From positions 1-45,252 of the forward strand of contig JAJQAZ010000118.1 in the NCBI GenBank assembly GCA_021203545.1: DNA of 45,252 nt. The letters are read 5' to 3'. Under the pieces are notes generated by a model that worked only from the letters and a program-made list of their open reading frames with translations, made no database searches and was not told the DNA's origin. How positions within the stretch are numbered: the first letter of the stretch is position 1; each line of letters begins with the position of its first letter. The DNA is from Tannerellaceae bacterium. GTDB taxonomy: Bacteria > Bacteroidota > Bacteroidia > Bacteroidales > Tannerellaceae. Positions 27,843-36,665 of this stretch are shown one piece after another. A program made the translations under genes and the position numbers.

Positions 27843-28843
27843 ATGGAAAACAGCGGAAATATAAAACACATCGTCATTCTGGTTTCCCCCTACTCAACCG
27901 TACTCGACATGTCCGGTCCTATGGACGTATTTCAGAAAGCAATAGAACATTTCGATAAAGCCGGCACGCAGCCTCCCTTCATCTATAAGATACACACCAT
28001 TTCGCTGGGAAAATCAAAAAAAGTACGGATGTCTTCCGGAATCACCATCCTCACCGAAGGCACATACAAAGACATCACTTATCCGGTGGATACACTCATC
28101 GTGGCAGGCCGTTCCCCCCCCATGCAGAAGAACATCCCAAAGGTGCAACCCTTACATGGCTCCGCGAACAGGCCGGGAAAGTACACCGTATCTGCTCCGT
28201 TTGTGCCGGCGCTTTTATACTGGCCGATGCCGGGATATTAACCAACCGTAAAGCAACTACCCACTGGATGCTTTGCGAAAAAATGGCACAAACCTACCCG
28301 GATGTAAAGGTCAATATGGAAGCAATATATGTAAAAGACGGCAATGTATACACCTCGGCCGGAATTACAGCCGGTATGGATTTGGCATTGGCATTACTCG
28401 AAGAAGATCTCGGACGTAAATTCGCCCTCCTGATTGCCCGTATCATGGTACTTTTTCTTAAACGTCCCGGCAACCAGACACAGTTCAGTACTGTACTGGA
28501 AGCACAGAAAACCGACTACCAACCTATCAGCCAGGCCACCGAATGGATCAACAACCACCCGGACGAAGATATCACCATCGAGAAACTTGCAGAACAGGTA
28601 CTCATGAGTCCCCGCAACTTCGCCCGTGTTTTTGTACGCGAACTAAACACGACTCCTATGAAATACGTAGAAAAAATACGCCTCGAAACGGCCTGCCGTT
28701 ACCTGACGGAAACCAACCTTTCCATCGACCAGATCGCTACCCGCAGCGGATTTAAAAATGCAGTAAATATGAACCGTATTTTTATGAAAACTTACTGCAC
28801 TACTCCCACCCAATACCGCCGCGACTTCAAAACCGCCCTGTAG
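27843..28843 (+). CDS. GlxA-like regulator (DJ-1/PfpI plus AraC HTH), frameshift in a C8 run
   Basis: The N-terminal part (HIVILVSPYSTVLDMSGPMDVFQKA ... YPVDTLIVAG) is the DJ-1/PfpI-type amidase-like domain of GlxA regulators. The C-terminal ~100 residues are an AraC HTH domain (EDITIEKLAEQVLMSPRNFARVFVREL ... SIDQIATRSGFKNAVNMNRIFMK). The frame breaks at eight C at 28114-28121. One more C restores SPPHAEEHPKGATLTWLREQAG and the pocket motif CSVCAGAFILADAG, giving 333 residues. The ligand is unknown. It is divergent from gap. Confidence 0.82.
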
Positions 28844-28847
28844 ATTT

Positions 28848-29600
28848 TTACATCATCAGCCACTCTTTAAAATCCGGAGCGCGGTTCTTACTGATGTAAA
28901 TACGTTCCGGCGTATCAACCGTCAGGTTCACCAGCAGGCGCCGGTCAAACCATACGGTGATATTCTTCACATGAACCTTTGAGACAATAAACTGCTTATT
29001 GGCCCGGAAAAAACGGTTCGGTGAAAGGGTTTGGTAAATCGAATCAAGGGTCTTATTATAAGGATAGGTAGTACCGTCGGCCAGGCACAACACCGTTTGG
29101 TGGTCCGACGTATAAAAATAAACAATCTGTTCTGTCTGCACCGGGATCAGCGTATCCCTGTAGGGAATCAGTAACCGCTCCACTACCCCGCCGGAATACC
29201 CCGTCCGGGCCTGTTGTTCCAAATACCGGGTACGTTCCATAACTGTCAGTTTCCTGAACTTAGCAATTGCCTGCCGCAAAGCAGCTTCTTCCACGGGCTT
29301 CAATAGGTAATCAATACTATTCACCTTAAAAGCATCGATCGCATACTCATCGTATGCCGTCGTAAAAATAACAGGAGTCTCCACCTCTGCCACATCAAAA
29401 ACCGAAAAAGCCAGTCCGTCCGACAAATGAATATCCATAAAAATCAGATCGGGTGCCGTATGCGTTCGCAGCCACTTTACCGTCTGCGTAATACTCTCCG
29501 TTGCTCCCACAATACGGATATCCGGGTCCACCCGGACAACCAGTTCACTCAAATATTCATACGCAATTGTTTCATCTTCAACAATCAGTACATTCATCAT
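28848..29600 (-). CDS. LytTR-family response regulator
   Basis: The receiver domain (1-125) has the phospho-accepting D56 in LIFMDIHLSDG, the acidic pair VEDE, T81 and K101 (LLKPVEE). The C-terminal LytTR DNA-binding domain (about 145-250) contains FYTSDHQTVLCLADGTTYPYNKTLDSIYQTLSPNRFFRANKQFIV. Its start overlaps the end of the histidine kinase gene by 23 bp, so they are co-translated. Confidence 0.93.
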   Translation of the reverse strand: MMNVLIVEDETIAYEYLSELVVRVDPDIRIVGATESITQTVKWLRTHTAPDLIFMDIHLSDGLAFSVFDVAEVETPVIFTTAYDEYAIDAFKVNSIDYLLKPVEEAALRQAIAKFRKLTVMERTRYLEQQARTGYSGGVVERLLIPYRDTLIPVQTEQIVYFYTSDHQTVLCLADGTTYPYNKTLDSIYQTLSPNRFFRANKQFIVSKVHVKNITVWFDRRLLVNLTVDTPERIYISKNRAPDFKEWLMM

Positions 29601-30633
29601 CCACCGGTTTTAAAGGTAAAACAACCGTAAAGCGATTCACCGCCTCTTTTACTTCAATATCTGCCCCCATGAGTAGTTTATACCGGGCCGAAAGATTACC
29701 CAGCCCAATCCCGTGCGAACTCTCCGGCTGAAACTTACGGTATAGCGGATTCGTTACTGTCAGCCGTCCGCACTCATCCGTAAAAATCTCCACCAGCATC
29801 TTATGCTCACTATCAATAATATTATGCTTTACCACATTTTCCACCAGGGGTAACAACGATAGTACCGGCAACTGGCATCCCAGCCGTGCCGGGTCTACCC
29901 GCACAGCAAAACACAACTTCCCGCTATACCGCACTTCCAACAGGTACCGGTACGCATCCAGAAACGCCAGTTCTTCCTCCAGCCGTACCAGTCCCCGCTT
30001 ATCACTTTGCAGAATATACCGGAAAATATTCGAAAGCTTCGTCACATACTCCAATGTCTCCTCATTCCGTTTGGCCGATACCAGTGCCGTAAGCCCATTC
30101 AACGAATTAAAAAAGAAATGCGGATTAATCTGGTTACTCAGCGCCTCTACCCGGCTCTGCAAATTCTCGCTCCGTAACTTTTCCATTTCCTTTTCCGCTT
30201 CCTGTTGCACCATCGTCAAACCATAAATATGTCCAGTCAATACAGGAATCAGCCAGGCAATCAAAAATTGCAGAATCAGCATTTGGGTAAAACAATCCAG
30301 CCGTACCACATGAGCAATAGCCAGACCGATCATCACATACAATCCATAGGCTACCCCCGTAATAACAAACGAATTGCGGAAACGCACCTGCAGCCGTTGT
30401 CCTGTAAGGCGCATATTCAATCCTAACAGGATACGGGTCAGCGCTACAAAAAAGAAATAGCGGTACATAAAATAAAGCACATACGCCGTATTCAGCACCC
30501 TGTAATCCGTCCGGTTGGGATGCGATAAATCCCAGATCAACTGCCCGATATTCGGATAAATAATCACAGCCGACAGAATCAGCGCTCCCCACCAGAGCGA
30601 CCTGCGCGAAGTAAACGAATCAACCAACTTCAT
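29578..30633 (-). CDS. LytS-type sensor histidine kinase
   Basis: Four membrane helices (about 15-35, 48-70, 88-110, 115-140) form the sensor part without an extracellular domain. The kinase part has His172 in NQINPHFFFNSLNGL, an N box LLPLVENVVKHNI and a G box HGIGLGNLSARY. The family autophosphorylates and signals to LytTR regulators. The signal is not evident. The overlapping downstream regulator is its partner. Confidence 0.92.
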   Translation of the reverse strand: MKLVDSFTSRRSLWWGALILSAVIIYPNIGQLIWDLSHPNRTDYRVLNTAYVLYFMYRYFFFVALTRILLGLNMRLTGQRLQVRFRNSFVITGVAYGLYVMIGLAIAHVVRLDCFTQMLILQFLIAWLIPVLTGHIYGLTMVQQEAEKEMEKLRSENLQSRVEALSNQINPHFFFNSLNGLTALVSAKRNEETLEYVTKLSNIFRYILQSDKRGLVRLEEELAFLDAYRYLLEVRYSGKLCFAVRVDPARLGCQLPVLSLLPLVENVVKHNIIDSEHKMLVEIFTDECGRLTVTNPLYRKFQPESSHGIGLGNLSARYKLLMGADIEVKEAVNRFTVVLPLKPVDDECTDC

Positions 30634-30650
30634 ATATTTCCCATTTGATA

Positions 30651-30658
30651 CAAAGATA
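30651..30658 (-). promoter_or_regulatory. -7 box of the LytS/LytTR operon
   Basis: The minus strand reads TATCTTTG, an exact TAnnTTTG, with predicted start near 30644, only about 11 bases before the ATG. No -33 element is clear. Confidence 0.45.
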
Positions 30659-30800
30659 CGCCCTCCCCCACAATAAAAAAAGAAAAAAAAGCCTTATAAA
30701 ATAACCTTTTGCCGCCTTCAGTATTCCTTTTTCACAATGTAGCCAAATAAACCCTGATAGTTGGATTCCTAATATATCCCCGTCATCGCTGGCCATCGCT

Positions 30801-30822
30801 GGCGCAGATTTTAATCTGTGCC
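30801..30822. repeat. dispersed palindrome, family A copy 3
   Basis: GCGCAGATTTTAATCTGTGC inside GG...CC, the reverse orientation of copies 1 and 2, in the 339-bp divergent gap between the kinase and the DKNYY gene. The rest of that gap holds only promoter-like sequence. Confidence 0.78.
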
Positions 30823-30972
30823 CAAAACAAACAACCAGTCCAAACTATATATTAAAGTGAGCCCTGTTAAACATCTTCTGGAGTGCATCTAAAGTTCTCT
30901 ATGTGTGTAGAGAGTAGCATTTCAATTTATAAAGATTAAATCTAATCAGGATAAAATAGTTAACTTTGTTAT

Positions 30973-32414
30973 ATGATAAAATTACTCCTACTTCTCTGTG
31001 TACTCACTTCCTACTTCATTGAAGAAGGCAAAGCGTTCTTCCGGGTCAGAAAGATCCCGGCAATCATCAGTATGAATGCTGTTCCCAGCAACCTGGATAC
31101 CGAACTCGAAGACGCAGATATGGAAACTTTCCTGATTATTGACAACCGCCTGGCTTACGATAAACACGGATTTTATCTGTTGGGAGAACGGGAATGGAAC
31201 ATCGAAAACCCACCTGAAATACTCCGTGCCGACAAACACAGCCTCCTGCGCTTTGGAAAAGAAACCGAATTTTATAAAGATAAAAACCATGTCTACCTGT
31301 CTGATACGATCTTCGCCCAGGCAGATGTGAGTACTTTCAGGGAAGTAGGTAACGAAATCTTTGCCGACAAAAACACCCTTTATTACCGCACAGAACCTCT
31401 TGCCGGCAGCGATGGCAGCAAAGAGTGCCGCTTCTATCCGGGTAACACCGGAAATAAACCTTTTCTGACAGCTTTTATGCAAGACCTGTGCTTCGAAAAC
31501 AACGGAAAAATATATTGCAACGGAAATATTATAAACGGTGCAGACAGCCAGACCTATACATGGCTTGGTTTTGGCTACGGAAAGGACGCTCACAAGGTAT
31601 ATTACCGGGAAAAGTGCCTGCAGGGAGCCGATCCCGGAACATTCCGGCTAATACCTCGTCCGTCGCCACCCGGCGATTACCAACTATCCGAATACCAGCC
31701 TGATAACTCCATATGGTATGCCAAAGACACCACCCGCTATTATTACAACGGAGTAGCCTGCCCGGAGTCATTCCATATACTCAACAACCCATACGCCACA
31801 GACGGCAAACATATCTATGCATACGAACGTAATTCGTATAATAAAAACTTGAACATGCCAATCCGCACACTTTCCGTACCGTAGGCAACAATTATGGAAA
31901 AGACGATAAGTATGTCTGGTACAGATCGGATATGATCCCCGAAGCCGATGCCTCCACACTATACGATCTGGGCTACGAGTGTGCTGCTGATAAAAACTAT
32001 GTATACAGATATGGGAATATAGATAATAATATAGATGTCGGCACGATCTGCATACTCAGTCCCAACTATTTCAAAGACCGGGAAAACATATGGTACCGTG
32101 GAAAACGGGTACATGCCTATCCGGCACCTGATGTTCCCGGTTTCCGGCTCCTGAATCATTTATATGCCGCCGACAATCATACCGTTTATATGGAAGGAAT
32201 ACCTGTCATCCAGAAACACGGAACAAAACCCGGAAAAATAAAAGTTTACGGCGAATTCATCATTATAAACGGCAAAACTTATCAATACAACTTTCCAATC
32301 CGTATCCATCTGAAAACCTTTCGCAAAATAGCTCCCCAATACGCTGTAGACAAAAATGCCGTCTATTACCTCGATTACAGGTTCCACTCCAAAGGTATCT
32401 ACACCCCCCCCTAA
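30973..32414 (+). CDS. DKNYY-repeat protein, single-base frameshift
   Basis: After an N-terminal hydrophobic segment (MIKLLLLLCVLTSYFIEEGKAF) the protein repeats a unit of about 35-45 residues with the core YAxDKxxVYY ... GADPxTFR: YKDKNHVYLSDTIFAQADVSTFREV, FADKNTLYYR, YGKDAHKVYYREKCLQGADPGTFRLI and, after the break, YGKDDKYVWYRSDMIPEADASTLYDL, CAADKNYVYRYG and YAVDKNAVYYLDYRF. This is the DKNYY family, of unknown function and often secreted. The frame breaks at the five A near 31843-31847; one added A gives NKKLEHANPHTFRTVG, an exact repeat match, and 480 residues. A TAACTTTG at 30961-30968 would place transcription start on the ATG, so the true start may differ. Confidence 0.78.
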
Positions 32415-32473
32415 GAGGCGCTAAACCCCAAACCTTCCGGCCTCCTGAAAAATAAAAGGGAATAGTTTTTATC

Positions 32474-32498
32474 GCCGTTACAGATTTAAATTTGTGCC
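32474..32498. repeat. dispersed palindrome, family A copy 4 (degenerate)
   Basis: ACAGATTTAAATTTGTGCC with GCC on the left; two positions have drifted. It ends 8 bases before the -7 box of the esterase gene and so overlaps its -33 region. Confidence 0.65.
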
Positions 32499-32506
32499 TA
32501 AAATAG

Positions 32507-32514
32507 TATCTTTG
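32507..32514 (+). promoter_or_regulatory. -7 box of the esterase gene
   Basis: TATCTTTG, an exact TAnnTTTG, with predicted start near 32521 and a 23-base leader before the ATG at 32544. Confidence 0.5.
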
Positions 32515-32543
32515 TTACAATGAATCTATACAAATAAGTCACC

Positions 32544-33426
32544 ATGAAAACAAACACTCTTGTCCGCCTGTTGGCAACCGTATTCGTATTATGCTCTGCT
32601 ACCCTCCTAAAAGCACAACAGGGTACTGTATACGAAACACGAACCCTGAAAAGTAAAATCCTGAATATGGAACGACGGTATTCCATATACCTGCCTCCCG
32701 GTTATGAAGAGACCGACCGCAGCTACCCGGTACTGTACCTGTTGCACGGAGCGGGCGACGACCATACGGGCTGGGTACAGTTCGGACAGGTACAACACAT
32801 AGCTGATAAAGCTATTGCCGAAGGTACAGCTGGTCCGATGATTATCGTAATGCCGGATGCCGATACAAGTGTACGGGGATATTTTAATGCGGCTAACGGA
32901 AAATTCAATTACGAAGATTTCTTCTTCACCGAACTTATACCACACATTGAACAAACCTACCGGGTACGCAGTGAGCGCCGTTTCCGGGCAATAGCCGGTC
33001 TTTCCATGGGCGGTGGCGGAACCCTGATTTATTCCCTGCATCGTCCTGAAATGTTTGGAGCAGCTGCCCCCTGAGCGCAGCAACCGGATACTGGGACATG
33101 CAACAAATGAAAAACCGTATGCAAAACCTTACCCCCAACCTACCGGCCAGCAATGGGAAACATTTTTCAACAACCATAATATTCCTCTGTTGCTACAAAA
33201 TGCAACAGAAGAACAAATGAAAAAAATTAAAGAGATCCGGTGGTATATTAGCTGTGGCGACGACGACTTCCTGTACGAAGGGAACAGCCTGCTGCATATC
33301 CATTTCCATAAAAACGAAATCCGCCACGAATACCGTGTCAAAGACGGCGGCCATACCTGGACCTACTGGCACATGGAACTACCCATTGTACTTGAACACG
33401 TATCCAAAACATTTATGCAACATTAA
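32544..33426 (+). CDS. secreted esterase (esterase D / feruloyl esterase family), two frameshifts
   Basis: A signal peptide (MKTNTLVRLLATVFVLCSATLLKAQ) is followed by an alpha/beta hydrolase: oxyanion region LLHGAGDDHTGW, nucleophile Ser154 in AGLSMGGGG, acid in SCGDDDFLYEG, and catalytic His in GGHTWTYW. The chain opens with KSKILNMERRYSIYLPPGY, typical of the family that includes xylan feruloyl/acetyl esterases. Two C runs are each one base short (33068-33072, and 33131-33135). Restoring both gives ...GAAAPLSAATGYWDMQQMKNRMQNLTPQPTGQQW... and 294 residues. Substrate unknown. Confidence 0.82.
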
Positions 33427-33456
33427 CTCCTGCATTTATGAAGGAGTTTAAATTAG

Positions 33457-33488
33457 AAGCGCCACACAGAAAAATCCGTGTGGCGCTT
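33457..33488. terminator. hairpin between convergent esterase and porin genes
   Basis: AAGCGCCACAC (33457-33467) and GTGTGGCGCTT (33478-33488) form a perfect 11-bp GC-rich stem with a 10-base loop. It lies in the 83-bp gap between two genes that point at each other. There is no strong T run, so it may serve both directions imperfectly. Confidence 0.5.
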
Positions 33489-33509
33489 GGAGATATATAA
33501 ACGGCTAAA

Positions 33510-34595
33510 TCATTTCGCCTTAAAAAGCCATCGTGTACCAATAATAAAGGTATGTTTTTCCCCATTCTGAAGATCACCGAACATACCCTGGTAATCGGTA
33601 TTTTTATAAGCATACGCCGCATAAAAACGAAGATCCCTGATACGCTCCCGGCTAAAGGGATAATACTCTGCCACGGCCTCAATACCTAACGAACGGTAAG
33701 CCGTACTCTCCGACCATTTATCATACCGTTTATCCCAGGTTCCTTTAATGAAAGGGCGCCACTTACCAAAATTATATTCACAGTGTACAGATAGCGACTG
33801 GTCGTGCACATACCGGTTTCCCAGATCATCCCTATCCACCATGTATCCGTAATCCATATTGCGTACACCGTTGTAATAATCAATTTCAGAGGTAAATTGT
33901 TTTACATTAATTTGAGTTCCCAGCGTAATCCACTGATAAACTTTATGCCTTGTGTGCTGAAACACACTGTATCCCCAGCGGGTACGGATGAATTCATCAA
34001 ATAAATCACCCACCCACATAAAATGGGCAGCCAATGCCTTTTTCGAAAATTCCTCACTGGCGAACTGGGGCGAATCCGAGTTCGTAATCTGCAGATTCAG
34101 GATCTGCCGCCCCGGCTTATAAGCAAAATTAATTCCTGTTTTGGATGCATCCAGATCATTAAACACCATCGTACCCTGGTACACATCCGCACCGTTATAA
34201 TCATTTTCGAATGTACCGATCATAATACCCTGCTTACCCACTGTAATTGTCCACTCACTCCCTATATCAAAAGCAATCCAGGCATACTCCGTAGCTCCCG
34301 AATAATTATCCCGCAGGATTGTTCCTTCCTTATTCAGCCGCTGGCGTAAACGGTACCGGATACCCGGAACGACCTCACCCACCAGCCACAACCGGATCGT
34401 CTGCCCCCGGAAAAGCCGTTCATCATCGGTATGCCGGTTTACCACATCCTGGAAATCAATTCGTGTATCAAACAGCATATTCAATTTTTCATCATCCCAA
34501 AGCAATTGCCTCCACACATTCTGACTCTCCCTGAACTGAGCCGAGACCGGTCCCACCACCAAACAAATTATTGCAACCAAAATGTATTTTTTCAT
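33510..34595 (-). CDS. porin-like outer-membrane beta-barrel protein
   Basis: The 361-residue product has a signal peptide (MKKYILVAIICLVVGPVSAQ) and many amphipathic strands (LWLVGEVVPGIRYRLRQRLN; EYAWIAFDIGSEWTITVGKQGI; SLSVHCEYNFGKWRPFIKGTW; LRFYAAYAYKN; HTFIIGTRWLF). The motif VGKQGIMIGTFEND recalls OprO/OprP-type porins. The exact family is uncertain. It lies about 290 bp downstream of the aspartate decarboxylase gene, separated by a repeat cluster. Confidence 0.72.
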   Translation of the reverse strand: MKKYILVAIICLVVGPVSAQFRESQNVWRQLLWDDEKLNMLFDTRIDFQDVVNRHTDDERLFRGQTIRLWLVGEVVPGIRYRLRQRLNKEGTILRDNYSGATEYAWIAFDIGSEWTITVGKQGIMIGTFENDYNGADVYQGTMVFNDLDASKTGINFAYKPGRQILNLQITNSDSPQFASEEFSKKALAAHFMWVGDLFDEFIRTRWGYSVFQHTRHKVYQWITLGTQINVKQFTSEIDYYNGVRNMDYGYMVDRDDLGNRYVHDQSLSVHCEYNFGKWRPFIKGTWDKRYDKWSESTAYRSLGIEAVAEYYPFSRERIRDLRFYAAYAYKNTDYQGMFGDLQNGEKHTFIIGTRWLFKAK

Positions 34596-34611
34596 AGAAA
34601 AGAAGATTTAT

Positions 34612-34920
34612 AATAAATGAAAAGCGAAAAATGAAAAATTTTATTTAATAGACGGAGGGGATTTGTAATCCCCGACTAAGCGAGTATCAGGATTTGTAAT
34701 CCGGCAAACAAATACCACAAAAATGAGACGACAGCTTAATAAAACGGATTACAAATCCGTAGTTTAATAGTCGGGGATTGCAAATCCCCTCCATCCAACC
34801 ATGAGGCACGGATTTAAATCCGCGCCAGCAAAGCCAGCAACGACGTAGCGAAGACGCTACGCCGAACAGAAAACAGAGAAAAAATCATTTTTCATTTTTA
34901 GTTTTTAGTTTCTCATTTCC
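34612..34920. repeat. concentric inverted-repeat cluster
   Basis: Outermost are GAAAAATG-type arms (34617-34640 and 34885-34917). Inside are arms of 25 bp at 34654-34678 and 34768-34792 built on GGGGATTTGTAATCCCC, themselves palindromic. Inside those is a second pair around 34689-34703 and 34743-34760 (GGATTTGTAATCC). A family A palindrome sits at 34805-34826. A decayed relative is at 38527-38652. Confidence 0.75.
34805..34826. repeat. dispersed palindrome, family A copy 5
   Basis: CACGGATTTAAATCCGCG inside GG...CC. Compared with copy 1 both arms have changed (A to G and T to C), so the pairing is kept: a compensatory pair. Confidence 0.78.
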
Positions 34921-36551
34921 TTTCGACCATGCCTGTACATACTCCTGCATAGTTTCCGAAAGTTGCTCGCCAATTACCCGGTAATCATCTTCATTCAGGT
35001 TTGCAAGCGACACTCGCACCGACCATTCCGGACCGGCGAAACCACCACCATTCAATAGCACAATGTGAGATTTTTCCGCCAGACGGAACACGATATCCAC
35101 CGGTTCAAAATTCCGTTCAAGGAATTGCACAAACTCATTCCCGTAATTTCGTTCAGCCCATTCATGCAGATCAATTTCGCAATAATAACCTGCCCGGTTC
35201 GGATCGTTGAACACCTGCATTTGCATCCCTTCCCAGAAAATAGAAAAACGATTTTTTAATAAAATCCGGCAGGCATCTTTATATTTATTTTTTTATCCAA
35301 TAGTGCGAACGAAGCAAAAAGCATCATCTGAATCTGCTGCGGTAACGAAAGACCAGCCGTGTGATTGAGTGCCACCTGGCGGCTATCGGCTACCATGCGG
35401 TCGATAAACTTCATCTTCTCCGGATGTACACTCAGACTCTCATACATCTTATGCAGCCTCTCTTTTTCCGGCTGTGGCAAAGCCGAGATCATATCATCGT
35501 AAATATTATCCTTATTAATAGCTATTACTCCCAAACGCCAGCCGGTACAACCAAAATACTTTGAAAACGAATATACACAAATCGTGTTGCGGGGCAGGTC
35601 ACGCATCAGCGATACAAACCCGGGCACAAACGTACCGTACACATCATCCGTGAGTACCATCAGGTTCGGATTCAGGCTCTTCACTACCTTCACCAGGTAC
35701 TTACGGGACTTCTCGCTAATCTCTACCGATGTAGGATTACTCGGATTTGTAATAAAAAACGCCTTGATCGATTGATCTCCCAACTTATCAATTTCCTCGT
35801 CGGGGTACTGGAAATCAGACTGCCCATCTTTCGTCTTACCGGATCCGTGTACATATACTACATCAAAATCATAACGGTCCAGATGCGGAATCTCCAGATA
35901 AGGAGTAAAAGCCGGCACCCCCAGTACAATCCGGTCGCCCTTCCTTAGCAAACCGTTTTCCATCAGCGAATCAAAGATATAACAGATAGCAGCCGTACCA
36001 CCCTCCACAGCAAACAGGTCAAAACCGGCACGGGTAGGCTTACCGCCGCACATTTCCTGCATCAGATAATCATGCACAATGCGTTCGGTATATGTAAGCA
36101 TACGGTCGGGCACCGGATACTGGTCGCCAATTACTCCTTCCGCCAGTTCCATGGCAAATTCATCAGCCGAAAAACCTTTCTCCTTTACACCCATTTTAAA
36201 CATTTGTTTAAGCAGTGTTATACCCGGCATCCCGCTATTCTCTTTCAGGAACTGCTGAAAACGTTTACCAATTCCCTCTTTTTGCGGAATCCCGGCCATA
36301 CCGGATACATCGTCCATCGTACGGCGGCACTCTTCTATACCAAACTTACCCAGCGTAAAAAAAGCTTCCCGTGGAGTCGTAGCGATCCAGTTCGGATTAC
36401 CCCGGCCCGCATTCAGCATCTGGTAAGCCATTTTCTTTACTTTCTCCGGTTGTGCCAGATCAATCAAACTATTCTTTAACTCAAACGGACTCAATTGTTC
36501 CAACTCCTGCTCCTTCCGGCGCGTAGTTTTTAATTTGTCTAAAACCTCCAT
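34885..36551 (-). CDS. aspD: aspartate 4-decarboxylase (AspD), single-base frameshift
   Basis: This is a fold-type I PLP enzyme related to aminotransferases: K331 in VYSFSKYFGCTGWRLG is the PLP lysine, with EGGTAAICYIFDSLMENGLL, FITNPSNPTSVEIS and LTDDVYGTF as cofactor-binding blocks. The length and the AspD-specific N-terminus (NPNWIATTPREAFFTLGKFG) identify L-aspartate beta-decarboxylase, which makes alanine and CO2. The frame breaks at a run of seven A (minus strand) near 35290-35296. One A more gives DKKNKYKDACRILLKNRFSIFWEGMQMQVFNDP and 555 residues. The last dozen residues (KGNEKLKTKNEK) come from a GAAAAATG repeat. The exchanger gene lies just upstream. Confidence 0.9.
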
Positions 36552-36572
36552 GATCTAATATTCTATTAGCAA

Positions 36573-36662
36573 TGAAAAATGAAGAATGAAAAATGAAAAA
36601 TTAATTCCCTGTACAAAAGGGGAAAATATAATTTTCATTTTTCGCTTTTCATTTTTCATTTA
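36573..36662. repeat. GAAAAATG inverted repeat between aspT and aspD
   Basis: A left arm of GAAAAATGAAGAATG-like units (36573-36602) and a right arm TTTTCATTTTTCGCTTTTC (36632-36660) form a long AT-rich hairpin in the 114-bp gap. It may reduce read-through from aspT into aspD or simply be a mobile repeat. Confidence 0.65.
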
Positions 36663-36665
36663 TTA

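Noticed and set aside
30961-30968. TAACTTTG as promoter for the DKNYY gene
   Set aside because: It is an exact -7 box, but transcription would start on the start codon; without a -33 element it was not listed as a feature.
31932-32414. A separate second DKNYY gene
   Set aside because: The upstream segment continues into it after one added A, with the repeat unit intact across the join.
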